Notes under the pieces: generated by a model
Told to the model about the DNA's origin: nothing
The model's input: the letters and a program-made list of their open reading frames with translations, nothing else
Database searches by the model: none
Made by a program: the position numbers and the translations under genes
Shown: positions 7,050 through 16,294 of the stretch, piece after piece
How positions within the stretch are numbered: position 1 is the first letter of the stretch
Layout of the letters: each line of letters begins with the position of its first letter
Assembly (NCBI GenBank): GCA_019565575.1
Contig: CP067379.1
Coordinates: 3,286,001-3,350,000, forward strand
Direction: 5' to 3'
DNA from: Flavobacterium covae
Lineage (GTDB): Bacteria > Bacteroidota > Bacteroidia > Flavobacteriales > Flavobacteriaceae
Length of the DNA stretch: 64,000 nucleotides

Positions 7050-9241
7050 TTGAAAACCATTTTACTCATAACTCCTCCTTTTACCCAACTAAATACACCC
7101 CTACCCAGCTACTGCCTATATAAAGGGTTTTTTGAATACTAAATCTATTTCTTCTTTTCAAATGGATCTAGGTATTGAAGTTATTTTAAAATTATTTTCT
7201 AAAGAAGGTATTGAAAAAATATTTGAAATTAAAAATTTAAAAATCAAACATTTAACTAAAAACACTCAACGAATCTATTCTCTTAGAAATGACTACATAA
7301 AAACAATTGAAAGTGTTATTGCCTTTTTACAAGGGAAAAAACCGTCACTAGCGCGCCAGATCTGTTCAGGAAATTTCTTACCCGAAGCCTCTCGTTTCCA
7401 ACAATTAGACGACATGGATTGGGCTTTTGGTAATATGGGGATGCAAGATAAAGCAAAACATTTAGCCACTTTATATCTTGAAGATTTATCTGATTTTATT
7501 ATAGAATGTGTTGATGAAAATTTCGGTTTTAGTCGTTACGCTGAACGATTAGGAAGAAGTGCTAATTCTTTTGATGAATTATATAATTTCCTAAAAGAAA
7601 AACCTACTTATATAGATTCTATTACACTAGAAATTCTACAAGAGAAAATTAAAAATACAGCACCAAAACTCATTTGTCTTTCTGTTCCTTTTCCAGGTAA
7701 TTTATATAGTGCTTTTCGTTGCGCACAATTCATTAAAAAACATTATCCTGAAATAAAAACCGCTATGGGGGAGGTTTTCCAAATACAGAACTCCGCGATT
7801 TAAAGGACAAAAGAGTTTTTGATTCTTTGATTTCATTACTCTTGATGATGGTGAGTTACCATTAGAATTATTATACACTCATATTCACAATACGAACTCT
7901 AAAGAAATACAACTAAAACGAACTTTTATCCTTAAAAATGATGAAGTTATATTTAAAAACAATTGTACACAACCTGATTATAAACAAAGTGAGGTAGGTA
8001 CTCCTGATTATTCTGACTTATTACTTGATCAATACATATCAGTAATAGAAATAGCCAATCCTATGCACAGTTTATGGAGTGATGGTCGTTGGAATAAACT
8101 TACTATGGCACATGGTTGCTATTGGGGAAAATGTACGTTTTGCGATATTTCATTAGATTACATTAAAATTTACGAACCTATTCATGCCCGAATTATAGTA
8201 GACCGTATGGAAGACCTCATTCAGCAAACAGGTGAAAGTGGTTTTCATTTTGTTGATGAAGCAGCTCCTCCTGCTCTTATGAGAGAAGTGGCATTAGAAA
8301 TTTTAAGAAGAAATCTAGTGGTAACTTGGTGGACAAACATTCGTTTTGAAAAAAGTTTCTCGAGAGATCTGTGCTTGCTTCTAAAACTCTCAGGTTGTAT
8401 AGCTGTATCAGGCGGATTAGAAGTAGCCTCTGATCGTTTATTAACTTTAATAAAAAAGGGTGTAACAGTAGAACAAGTGGCTCGTGTAACACGTAATTTT
8501 ACCGAAGCAGGTATTATGGTACATGCTTATCTCATGTATGGGTATCCAACCCAAACAATTCAAGAAACAATTGACAGTCTAGAAATGGTACGTCAACTTT
8601 TTGAGATGGGTGTATTACAAAGTGGTTTTTGGCATCAGTTTGCCATGACTGCACATAGCCCTGTGGGAATGAATCCTGATGATTTTGGTGTAATTCCAGA
8701 AATAAACGAGATCACTTTTGCTAATAATGATATTGTATTTAGAGATAAAACAGGAATTAATCACGATCAGTTTAGTTTTGGTTTAAAAAAATCACTTTTC
8801 AATTATATGCACGGTTTATGTTTTGATTTTCCTTTGCAAGATTGGTTTGATTTTAAAATTCCTCGAACTAAAATTGCCCCTAATTTTATTGAAAATTGCC
8901 TCTTAACTGAAGATTCATTTAACTTTAAACCTAATCAAAAAGTTTATTACATAGCTCCTCTTCCTCAAATTAAATTTTTTACAAAAAATAAAAAAGGAAA
9001 ATCTTGGGAAATGGCAGAAATGATTTTTGATACAAAAACAAACCGTTTTTCAATTCATCTAGAAAAAGAACACGGCCTCTGGCTACTTCAAAAGCTAACT
9101 GATTTAGATATTAGAAACAATGTTGTACAAAATTTAGGGCAAATGAAAAATAGCTTTGAAGAAAAATTTGAAGATTTTGAAATATTTTGGTTTTCAAAAT
9201 CATTAAACCTAATTAAAGAAAATGGTTTAATATGTTTATAG
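7050..9241 (+). CDS. B12-binding radical SAM protein (three frameshifts)
   Basis: The reconstructed protein has about 730 residues. It begins at TTG 7050: LKTILLITPPFTQLNTPYPA, the usual start of cobalamin-binding radical SAM enzymes. The cluster motif is HGCYWGKCTFCDISLDYI (from about 8111), with cysteines spaced 4 and 2 apart. GGLEVASDRLL and AYLMYGYPTQT follow. The frame is broken by one extra C at 7088-7091 (CCCC for CCC), one missing G near 7770 and one missing T near 7831; the halves read in one frame after repair. The enzyme would bind a 4Fe-4S cluster, SAM and cobalamin; the substrate is unknown. It stands alone between an insertion remnant and rimO. Confidence 0.8.
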
Positions 9242-9361
9242 TATTATTTTAAATTATGTCTATCAGTTTATACTATAATCTATATATTCATTTTACGAGT
9301 TATTATAGACTTCTTTATACTAAATTAAAGAATTTCACTAATTTCATTTGGTGTTCTTTTT

Positions 9362-9491
9362 ATAAAAAAACTGTATAAAAAGAATATTTAAGATTCAATT
9401 GCTCTTCTTCTATTGTTGACGGGCATTCACTTCTGTGTTTTTTAGAGAATCCAAATAACACAACAACTTCCTTTTTATACAGTCTTTTTAT
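9362..9491. repeat. MITE-like element with CTGTATAAAAAG inverted ends
   Basis: CTGTATAAAAAG at 9371-9382 is matched by its exact inverse at 9471-9482. The outer flanks are also inverted with one mismatch (ATAAAAAAA against ATAAAAAGA), so arms reach about 21 bases. The inner 88 bases hold no open frame. It lies between the convergent radical SAM and rimO genes and may also end transcription. Confidence 0.5.
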
Positions 9492-9506
9492 CAATAATCT
9501 ACTATT

Positions 9507-10808
9507 TTAAACGGGCTCGCCATACAAATCAAACTCACTTGCATCAATAATAGTAATAGTTGCAAACTCTCCTGTTTTTAAGTAAAACTTGGAAGCATCT
9601 ATCAAAACCTCATTATCTACATCTGGGCTATCAAATTCCGTTCTTCCTACAAAATAAGGTCCTTCTTTGCGATCTATAATACATTTAAAAGTTTTACCTA
9701 TTTTTTCTTGATTTAATTCCCACGAAATTTGAGCCTGAATTTCCATAATTTCATTAGCACGTGCTTGTTTTACTTCATCTGGCACATCATCTTCTAATTC
9801 AAAAGCAGTTGTATTTTCTTCATGAGAATAAGCAAAACAACCTAAACGCTCAAATCGCATTTCTTCAACCCAATTTTTAAGTATCTGGAAATCTTCTTCT
9901 GTTTCACCTGGATACCCAACAATAAGCGTTGTACGGATGGTCATGTTAGGAACTAATTTTCTAAAATCATGTATCAATTGGGTTGTCTTTTCATACGTAG
10001 TACCTCTACGCATTGATTTTAAAATTCTATCTGAAATATGCTGCAAAGGAATATCTAGATAGTTACAAATTTTAGGCTCTCGTTTCATTAACTCCAATAC
10101 ATCCATAGGAAACCCTGTAGGAAAAGCATAATGCAAACGAATCCATTCTATACCTTCTACTTTTGCTAAGTTTTCTAATAACTCTGCTAAATTTCTTTTT
10201 TTATATAAATCCAATCCATAGTAAGTTAGATCTTGCGCAATTAAAATTAATTCTTTTACACCGTCTTTGGCTAAATTTTCAGCTTCTTTAACTAATTTTT
10301 CTATAGATTGTGATACGTGTTTTCCTCTCATAATAGGAATCGCACAAAAACTACAAGGACGATCACAGCCTTCTGCTATTTTTAAAAACGCATAATTTTT
10401 GGGGGTAGTCGTTAAACGTTCACCCAATAATTCATGTTTATAATCAGCTCCTAAAGCTTTTAAAAGCAAAGGCAAATCTGTAGTTCCAAAATACTGATCT
10501 ACGTCTGGAATTTCATTTTCTAAATCGGGACGGTATCTTTCCGATAAACATCCTGTAACGAAAATTTTATCAATCAAACCCTGTTCTTTCTTATCTACGT
10601 ATTCTAATATTGTATTAACCGATTCTTCTTTTGCATTATTAATAAAACCGCAAGTATTAATTACTACAATATTCCCTTCTTGTTCATGCGCTACGTCTTT
10701 GCCACTTGCTTTTAGTTGCCCCATTAAGACTTCGCTATCATATACATTCTTAGAACAACCTAAGGTAATTACATTGATTTTATTTTTTTTTAACGACTTG
10801 GTTCTCAT
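9507..10808 (-). CDS. rimO: Ribosomal protein S12 methylthiotransferase RimO
   Basis: 433 residues from the ATG at 10808 (MRTKSLKKNKINVITLGCSK). It adds a methylthio group to the conserved Asp of ribosomal protein S12. In order: UPF0004 domain with cysteines in LGCSKN, NTCGF and TGCLSER; radical SAM motif CDRPCSFC near residue 147; RTTLIVGYPGETEEDF; and a C-terminal TRAM domain. A longer start at 10862 is possible but adds residues not typical of the family. The promoter TAATTTTG lies 20 bases upstream, which supports this start. Confidence 0.96.
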   Translation of the reverse strand: MRTKSLKKNKINVITLGCSKNVYDSEVLMGQLKASGKDVAHEQEGNIVVINTCGFINNAKEESVNTILEYVDKKEQGLIDKIFVTGCLSERYRPDLENEIPDVDQYFGTTDLPLLLKALGADYKHELLGERLTTTPKNYAFLKIAEGCDRPCSFCAIPIMRGKHVSQSIEKLVKEAENLAKDGVKELILIAQDLTYYGLDLYKKRNLAELLENLAKVEGIEWIRLHYAFPTGFPMDVLELMKREPKICNYLDIPLQHISDRILKSMRRGTTYEKTTQLIHDFRKLVPNMTIRTTLIVGYPGETEEDFQILKNWVEEMRFERLGCFAYSHEENTTAFELEDDVPDEVKQARANEIMEIQAQISWELNQEKIGKTFKCIIDRKEGPYFVGRTEFDSPDVDNEVLIDASKFYLKTGEFATITIIDASEFDLYGEPV

Positions 10809-10828
10809 GACTGTAAAAAATTGGAGTG

Positions 10829-10836
10829 CAAAATTA
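10829..10836 (-). promoter_or_regulatory. -7 box (TAATTTTG) of rimO
   Basis: The minus-strand sequence TAATTTTG fits the Bacteroidota -7 consensus and lies 20 bases before the rimO start. Confidence 0.55.
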
Positions 10837-10894
10837 CGATAAAATTTTGAAAGATAAGACACTCTAATTCAAAAACACCTATTACTTTAAAGCA

Positions 10895-10928
10895 AAACCT
10901 CTTGTTAGTCTTTATAAACAAGAGGTTT
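10895..10928 (-). terminator. Hairpin after the outer membrane protein gene
   Basis: AAACCTCTTGTT and its inverse AACAAGAGGTTT enclose about ten bases, 22 bases after the stop of the 10951-12483 gene. The following T tract on the minus strand is short (TTTTGCTTT). Confidence 0.55.
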
Positions 10929-10950
10929 AATATATTTTTATTTAATTTAC

Positions 10951-12483
10951 TTATAACTCAAATGAAAGTGTTAGGGTTGCATTATTATTCCTTCTAGAAT
11001 AACTAACAAAATCAGGAACTCCTTCAAAAATCAATTCTTTATAGTTTCTTTTTGAAGTAGAAAAAGCAAAATCTAATTTTGTGCCTCCCCAATTATATCC
11101 AAAACCTCCTGAAAAACCAATTAAATCGCTCATTAAATTTTTCTCTTTATAAGGTGACTCTTCATATCTATACCCTCCACGTAAACTCCATTGTTTTATT
11201 TTTTTCTCAACACCTACTCTAAACTCATTAGATGTTCTAAATAAATTTGAGAATATATTGTTAGAATTATTTTCATTTGGATTATTAAATTGGTTAATAG
11301 GCTTGAAAATAATTGCAGAATAGTCTTTTACACTATAATCAAAACTAATAAACCCTTGTTTACCAAAAACATATCCCCCACTAAAACTCCATTTACTAGG
11401 TGTAACTACTGTATAGGGCGCAAAAATAATGGTTGTTCTCGGATCTACTTTATTAGCAACAGGACTATAAATCGTACTTCCTCCTACTGGTTTGACAACG
11501 ACTCCTGAAGTAGTAATTCTTTGTATTAGTTGGTCTTCTAAAACCATCCAAGTAGGCGATTCATACGTAAGCCCTAGTCTCAACCCCGCAACAGGTTTAT
11601 AAATAGCCCCTACTTGAAATGAAAACCCCGAACCTTTTGTAGTTAATTCATTATAAAATAACACCTCATTAATAGTAGCTCCTTTTGAATAATATGCTTT
11701 GTCATTTTTTTCTGTAAACGTTTTTTGTTGTGTATAATCAGAAAAATGAGCATTTAAATTAAGACCTAACATCCATTTTTTATCATATTCTGTAGAAAAA
11801 TTAAAAGCTAATTTGCCATTATATCCTGTATTTGTTATGTAACTTTGTTGTGTATATTTCTTACCATCGGAAGCATGTGAAATATTAGCATAAAATACAT
11901 TATTTACTGTATCATAATCTAACAATTGAGACCTATAACCTAGAGCTACCTGAGTTTGAGTAAAGCCCATTTGATCATAATTTAAACCCGCAATATCAGA
12001 AAAGCGCATTCCTCTTGCATGGTTTAAAAAATATTTATCAATAGAATTTATTGAATTTTCACCTAATACAGTTACAGCATTTTTAAAATTTGCTTGATTA
12101 TCATAATTCAACGCTAAAGCAAATTTGTTCCAATCTGAATACTTATTATTATTTTCAAAAACAAAAACACCTCCTATTTGATTAAAATTCAAATTACTAG
12201 TATTTGTATTTGTACTTGTTTCAAAATATTGAGATCTAATAGCATTGTATCTATTATTCAGGGTAAAAGCAAATTGATTATTTGCAAATATCACAGAACT
12301 AGCTGGATTTATACTTATCGCTGACAAATCTCCTCCCAAAGCACCGAAAGCACCGCTTAGAGCCCTAAATCGAGCGGTTCCATTCATATCTATTATGGAA
12401 TATTGCAGAGCTTCTTTTACTCCTTGTGCATTACTATTCAAAAAACTTATAAGAATAATAAATACTAAATAAAACTTTTTCAT
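10951..12483 (-). CDS. Outer membrane protein, FadL/OmpP1-TodX-like beta-barrel
   Basis: 510 residues. MKKFYLVFIILISFLNSNAQ is a Sec signal peptide. The mature start ALQYSIIDMNGTARFRALSG and GALGGDLSAISINPASS are typical of the FadL-like OmpP1 family in Flavobacteriia. The rest alternates polar and hydrophobic strands and ends NATLTLSFEL with a C-terminal aromatic-type barrel strand. It probably forms a 14-stranded channel for hydrophobic compounds; the substrate is unknown. It is followed by its own terminator. Confidence 0.85.
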   Translation of the reverse strand: MKKFYLVFIILISFLNSNAQGVKEALQYSIIDMNGTARFRALSGAFGALGGDLSAISINPASSVIFANNQFAFTLNNRYNAIRSQYFETSTNTNTSNLNFNQIGGVFVFENNNKYSDWNKFALALNYDNQANFKNAVTVLGENSINSIDKYFLNHARGMRFSDIAGLNYDQMGFTQTQVALGYRSQLLDYDTVNNVFYANISHASDGKKYTQQSYITNTGYNGKLAFNFSTEYDKKWMLGLNLNAHFSDYTQQKTFTEKNDKAYYSKGATINEVLFYNELTTKGSGFSFQVGAIYKPVAGLRLGLTYESPTWMVLEDQLIQRITTSGVVVKPVGGSTIYSPVANKVDPRTTIIFAPYTVVTPSKWSFSGGYVFGKQGFISFDYSVKDYSAIIFKPINQFNNPNENNSNNIFSNLFRTSNEFRVGVEKKIKQWSLRGGYRYEESPYKEKNLMSDLIGFSGGFGYNWGGTKLDFAFSTSKRNYKELIFEGVPDFVSYSRRNNNATLTLSFEL

Positions 12484-12547
12484 TTTTTTACTTATAAAAC
12501 CTTAAATATAAGATAGCATTTAACAAATTTTGAATCTTAAACTATGA

Positions 12548-13642
12548 TTACCTACGTCCTCCATTATTATAAAATCTAGGTGAAGACTCATAATTTCTAG
12601 GTGCTTCATAACTCCTTGGTGAAGATTCATAATTTCTAGGCGCTTCATAACTCCTTGGTGAAGATTCATAATTTCTAGGCGCTTCATAACTCCTTGGCGA
12701 AGATTCATAATTTCTAGGTGTTTCATAGCTCCTTGGTGAAGATTCATAGTTTCTAGGTGTTTCATAGCTCCTTGGTGAAGATTCATAGTTTCTAGGTGTT
12801 TCATAGCTCCTTGGTGAAGATTCATAGTTTCTAGGTGTTTCATAACTCCTTGGTGAAGATTCATAGTTTCTAGATCTAGTATTAGTTATATAATCTTGTG
12901 TATCTCCCCCATTTCTTCTTGAACCAATATAATATGGATTCGTATTATAATTTCTTTTATACAATACATCCGTAGTTCTATCAAAATTTAAGAACGAATT
13001 TGAATAGTTTAAATAACTTCCTCCATCATATCCTCCTAACCTTCTTTCTCCACTATAACTGTAATTTCTTCCATAATAATAAGAATTATTCCAACCATAA
13101 TACGTATTAGTATAGTAAGGGTCATACCAACCAGATCCCCAATAAGGACCATAATAAGTATATCCCCAATGAGGGCTATAATACCAATCATTCCAATAAC
13201 TAAATCCAGAATAATAAGGTCTATATCCCCAATGGTTCCACCATGTTCCATAACTCCAACCCCAATGATTCCAAGAATTATTGTATACATTTACCGTTAC
13301 CTCTTTATTATTGCCTCCCCAACCTTCATAATTCTTTCTAGATACTATTTTAGTAGTATCTAAAGTTGAAGTATAACTAGCAATATCTGTAAACACTTCT
13401 TTATTAGAGATTTTAAAATCATTTGCTTTAGCACCAAAATACTCTTTATAACGTCCACCATCATTATTTTGATCTCTAACCTCTTGAATTATTTTGGTTT
13501 CCTTATGAGTAGAACCATAAATCCCATCATTATCATAATAGGAAATATTTTGATAAGAAGCACAAGCCTGTATAAGTATACTTATGCTTACCAATACTAT
13601 TTTAACAACAGCATTTCTTAAATATTGAAAGTTTGTTTTCAT
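12548..13642 (-). CDS. Lipoprotein with aromatic-rich middle and 13-residue tandem repeats
   Basis: 364 residues. The N-terminus ends [13 protein letters not shown], with a lipobox-like Q-A-C at the end of a hydrophobic segment. Residues about 115-200 are rich in W, Y, G and N ([14 protein letters not shown]). From residue 259 the motif [13 protein letters not shown] occurs four times, [13 protein letters not shown] three times and then half a copy before FYNNGGRR. It looks like a surface lipoprotein with a flexible repeat tail. Function unknown. A 114-residue open frame on the same strand over the repeats is a by-product of the 39-base period. Confidence 0.7.
   Translation of the reverse strand: MKTNFQYLRNAVVKIVLVSISILIQACASYQNISYYDNDGIYGSTHKETKIIQEVRDQNNDGGRYKEYFGAKANDFKISNKEVFTDIASYTSTLDTTKIVSRKNYEGWGGNNKEVTVNVYNNSWNHWGWSYGTWWNHWGYRPYYSGFSYWNDWYYSPHWGYTYYGPYWGSGWYDPYYTNTYYGWNNSYYYGRNYSYSGERRLGGYDGGSYLNYSNSFLNFDRTTDVLYKRNYNTNPYYIGSRRNGGDTQDYITNTRSRNYESSPRSYETPRNYESSPRSYETPRNYESSPRSYETPRNYESSPRSYETPRNYESSPRSYEAPRNYESSPRSYEAPRNYESSPRSYEAPRNYESSPRFYNNGGRR
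12575..12868 (-). repeat. Tandem 39-bp coding repeats, 7.5 copies
   Basis: Each unit encodes [10 protein letters not shown](T/A)PR. The first four units carry T, the last three A, which suggests stepwise expansion. The DNA copies are close to identical, so the number may vary between strains. Confidence 0.85.
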
Positions 13643-13656
13643 TTCTCAATTTTTTA

Positions 13657-13687
13657 TTGTTGGACAATACAAAAATAACTAGTTTTG
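13657..13687 (+). promoter_or_regulatory. Promoter of proS
   Basis: TTG at 13657-13659, 20 bases, then TAGTTTTG at 13680-13687, 53 bases before the proS start. This fits the Bacteroidota sigma factor consensus. Confidence 0.6.
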
Positions 13688-13740
13688 CACAAATTATTTC
13701 AACTTTAACAAATCACAATTTTTGTGCCAAAATATTGATA

Positions 13741-15220
13741 ATGAGCAAGAACTTGACAAAACGCGCAGACGATTATTCTAAATGGTATAATGAACTAGTA
13801 GTAAAAGCAGATTTAGCTGAAAATTCAGCAGTTAGAGGATGTATGGTTATTAAACCCTACGGGTACGCCATTTGGGAAAAAATGCAAGCGCAATTAGATA
13901 AAATGTTTAAAGAGACAGGACACAGCAACGCTTATTTTCCTCTTTTTGTCCCTAAAAGCATGTTTGAAGCCGAAGAAAAAAATGCAGAAGGTTTTGCAAA
14001 AGAATGTGCTGTGGTTACACACTATCGTTTAAAAAATGATGAAGATAGACCTGGTAAATTAATAGTTGACCCTAATGCTAAATTAGAAGAAGAACTAATT
14101 GTACGCCCTACTTCTGGAAGCCATTATTTGGAGTACCTACAAAAACTGGATTCAATCATATAGAGACCTTCCATTATTAATTAACCAGTGGGCCAATGTA
14201 GTACGCTGGGAAATGCGCACACGCTTATTCTTACGTACAGCTGAGTTTTTGTGGCAAGAAGGCCACACAGCACATGCTACAAAACAAGAAGCATTAGACG
14301 AAACAGTACAAATGATGAATGTATACGCTCATTTCGTTGAAAACTTTATGGCTATACCAGTAGTAAAAGGGGTAAAAACCGCTAATGAGCGTTTTGCAGG
14401 AGCTGAAGAAACTTTTTGCATTGAAGCATTAATGCAAGACGGAAAAGCATTACAAGCAGGAACATCTCATTTTTTAGGTCAAAATTTTGCAAATGCTTTT
14501 GATGTAAAATTCACAAATGCTGAAGGAAAACAAGAATATGTATGGGGAACCTCTTGGGGAGTTTCTACTCGTTTAATGGGAGCTTTAATTATGACTCACT
14601 CTGACGATAACGGATTAGTACTACCTCCTAACTTAGCTCCTATTCAAGTCGTTATAGTCCCTATTTTTAAATCAGATGAAGAATTAAAGAAGATCACAGC
14701 AGCAGCTGATGAACTAACTGACTCCTTAAGAAAACTAGGACTTTCTGTTAAGTTTGACAACAGAACCACACAAAAGCCAGGGTTTAAATTTGCTGAATGG
14801 GAACTAAAAGGGGTCCCTGTTCGCGTAGCTATAGGACCTAAAGATTTAGAAAATGAAACTTTTGAAATTGCTCGTCGTGACACTTTATCTAAACAAGTAG
14901 TAACCAAAGAGAAAGTAGTATCCTTTATTCAAAGCTTAATGGAAGAAATCCAAACCGAAATGTTTGCCAAAGCTTTACATTATAGAAATACCCATATTAC
15001 AGAAGTAAACACATTTGATGAGTTTAAAGATATCTTAGAAAACAAAGGAGGATTTGTATCTGCTCATTGGGACGGAACCCCAGAAACGGAAGAAAAAATA
15101 AAAGAATTAACCAAAGCAACTATACGTTGCATCCCTTTGGAACGAAAAGAAGAAAATGGAATTTGTATTTTTTCAGGAAATCCTTCAAACGGAAGAGTCT
15201 TATTTGCAAAGGCTTACTAA
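13741..15220 (+). CDS. proS: Prolyl-tRNA synthetase (one frameshift)
   Basis: About 492 residues after repair. It attaches proline to tRNA-Pro. The start [20 protein letters not shown] is typical for the short, archaeal/eukaryote-like ProS without an inserted editing domain. Class II motifs: [29 protein letters not shown] and [20 protein letters not shown]; the ending GRVLFAKAY is characteristic. One extra G near 14117 (TCTGGAAGCC for TCTGAAGCC) shifts the frame, giving two overlapping pieces (13741-14163 and 14099-15220). An essential gene cannot tolerate this, so it is very likely a sequence error. The frame also opens upstream to 13633, but the promoter lies inside that stretch. Confidence 0.95.
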
Positions 15221-15258
15221 AAAAAGACAAAAAAAAACAAAAAAAATTGCGAGTGCTA

Positions 15259-15288
15259 TTGCAAAAACAAAAAATGTGTGTATCTTTG
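15259..15288 (+). promoter_or_regulatory. Promoter of the tRNA-Glu cluster
   Basis: TTG at 15259-15261, 19 bases, then TATCTTTG at 15281-15288, 51 bases before the first tRNA. A textbook Bacteroidota promoter. Confidence 0.7.
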
Positions 15289-15339
15289 CACTCGCAATAC
15301 GGAAATGATCGCTCAACAAAAGCAATCAAAGTACAAAAA

Positions 15340-15411
15340 GGCCCGTTCGTCTATCGGTTAGGACTCAAGATTTTCATTCTTGCAAGAGGGGTCTGATTCC
15401 CCTACGGGCTA
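15340..15411 (+). tRNA. tRNA-Glu (TTC), copy 1, altered T loop
   Basis: 72 bases without CCA. Acceptor GGCCCGT pairs with ACGGGCT; anticodon arm CAAGATTTTCATTCTTG shows anticodon TTC. The T loop reads TCTGATT instead of TTCGATT, losing the standard T55-C56 pair of bases. First of three tandem copies. Confidence 0.9.
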
Positions 15412-15448
15412 CAAAAATTGAAATACTGAAAAAAAACAAATGCCTTAT

Positions 15449-15520
15449 GGCCCGTTCGTCTATCGGTTAGGACTCAAGATTTTCATTCTTGCAAGAGGGG
15501 TCTGATTCCCCTACGGGCTA
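15449..15520 (+). tRNA. tRNA-Glu (TTC), copy 2, altered T loop
   Basis: Same sequence as copy 1, including T loop TCTGATT. Separated from it by 37 unrelated bases. Confidence 0.9.
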
Positions 15521-15547
15521 CAACTTTAAAACACTATAAGGCATCTT

Positions 15548-15619
15548 GGCCCGTTCGTCTATCGGTTAGGACTCAAGATTTTCATTCTTGCAAGAGGGGT
15601 TCGATTCCCCTACGGGCTA
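15548..15619 (+). tRNA. tRNA-Glu (TTC), copy 3, standard T loop
   Basis: Same as copies 1 and 2 except that the T loop has the normal TTCGATT. This is the copy that fully matches the tRNA consensus. Confidence 0.95.
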
Positions 15620-15774
15620 CAAATTAGTTGTAAATAAGTTTTATAAAATAACTACTTAGTGTCTCAAGTATTATTTTATTAGTTAAAACCAAAGTGATTA
15701 TTCAAGTAATTATGGGAGGTTTTTCTTTTTAACTAATAGTTTATAAATTATTATTACAATTAACATTAAAAAAA

Positions 15775-16025
15775 ATGGCAAATCATAAGTCCGCTTTAAA
15801 AAGAATTAGAAGTAACGAAAAAGAAGAGTATTAAACAGATACCAACACAAAACTACTCGTAACGCTATCAAAACTATCCGTTTAGCTACAGATAAAGCAG
15901 AAGCAGTTGCTAAGTTACCAATCGTTATTTCAATGATCGACAAATTAGCTAAGAAAAACATCATACACGACAATAAAGCTTCTAACTTAAAGTCAAAACT
16001 AACAAGACACGTAGCAGCTTTATAA
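15775..16025 (+). CDS. rpsT: 30S ribosomal protein S20 (frameshift)
   Basis: MANHKSALKRIRSNEK is the standard S20 start. As written the frame stops after 19 residues. With one more A in the run at 15823-15827 it continues RRVLNRYQHKTTRNAIKTIR, then LPIVISMIDKLAKKNIIHDN and ends TRHVAAL, 83 residues, the usual length. S20 binds 16S rRNA early in small-subunit assembly. Only short pieces are open in the raw sequence, so automatic calls would miss this gene. Confidence 0.93.
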
Positions 16026-16048
16026 TTTATAATTAAGTGTTCAAAAGC

Positions 16049-16077
16049 AAATCCCGAATTATTCGGGATTTTTTCTT
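16049..16077 (+). terminator. Rho-independent terminator of rpsT
   Basis: AAATCCCGAAT and ATTCGGGATTT form a near-perfect stem, followed by a T run, 23 bases after the rpsT stop. Confidence 0.8.
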
Positions 16078-16244
16078 TATAATACAAATCAAAACTTCAT
16101 TATAAACCCAGAATAAGATCAACAATCTATACACATAAAAGACATCTCCTTATAAATTCATTCCAAAAACCAAATATCTTAATACATAATATCAAATTTA
16201 CCATAAAGGAGATAAATCTTTTTAAACTAATCATCACTTAACGA

Positions 16245-16274
16245 TTGAATTAGAAAAAAATAATTGTAATTTTG
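16245..16274 (+). promoter_or_regulatory. Promoter of typA
   Basis: TTG at 16245-16247, 19 bases, TAATTTTG at 16267-16274, and 20 bases to the ATG at 16295. Confidence 0.7.
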
Positions 16275-16294
16275 CACCTTCAAAAATCACACAC

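Noticed and set aside
12520..12864. 114-residue minus-strand open frame of [12 protein letters not shown] repeats
   Set aside because: Alternative frame of the 39-bp repeats; the NYESSPR frame continues into a full lipoprotein with signal.
12575..12868. CRISPR array
   Set aside because: Contiguous coding repeats without spacers.
15067..15396. 109-residue open frame running into the first tRNA-Glu
   Set aside because: Out of frame with proS and overlaps a tRNA.
15340..15619. CRISPR-like array because of three regular repeats
   Set aside because: The repeats are complete tRNA-Glu genes with cloverleaf pairing.
15806..16087. Minus-strand open frame of 93 residues
   Set aside because: Antisense of rpsT; visible only because rpsT is frameshifted in this sequence.
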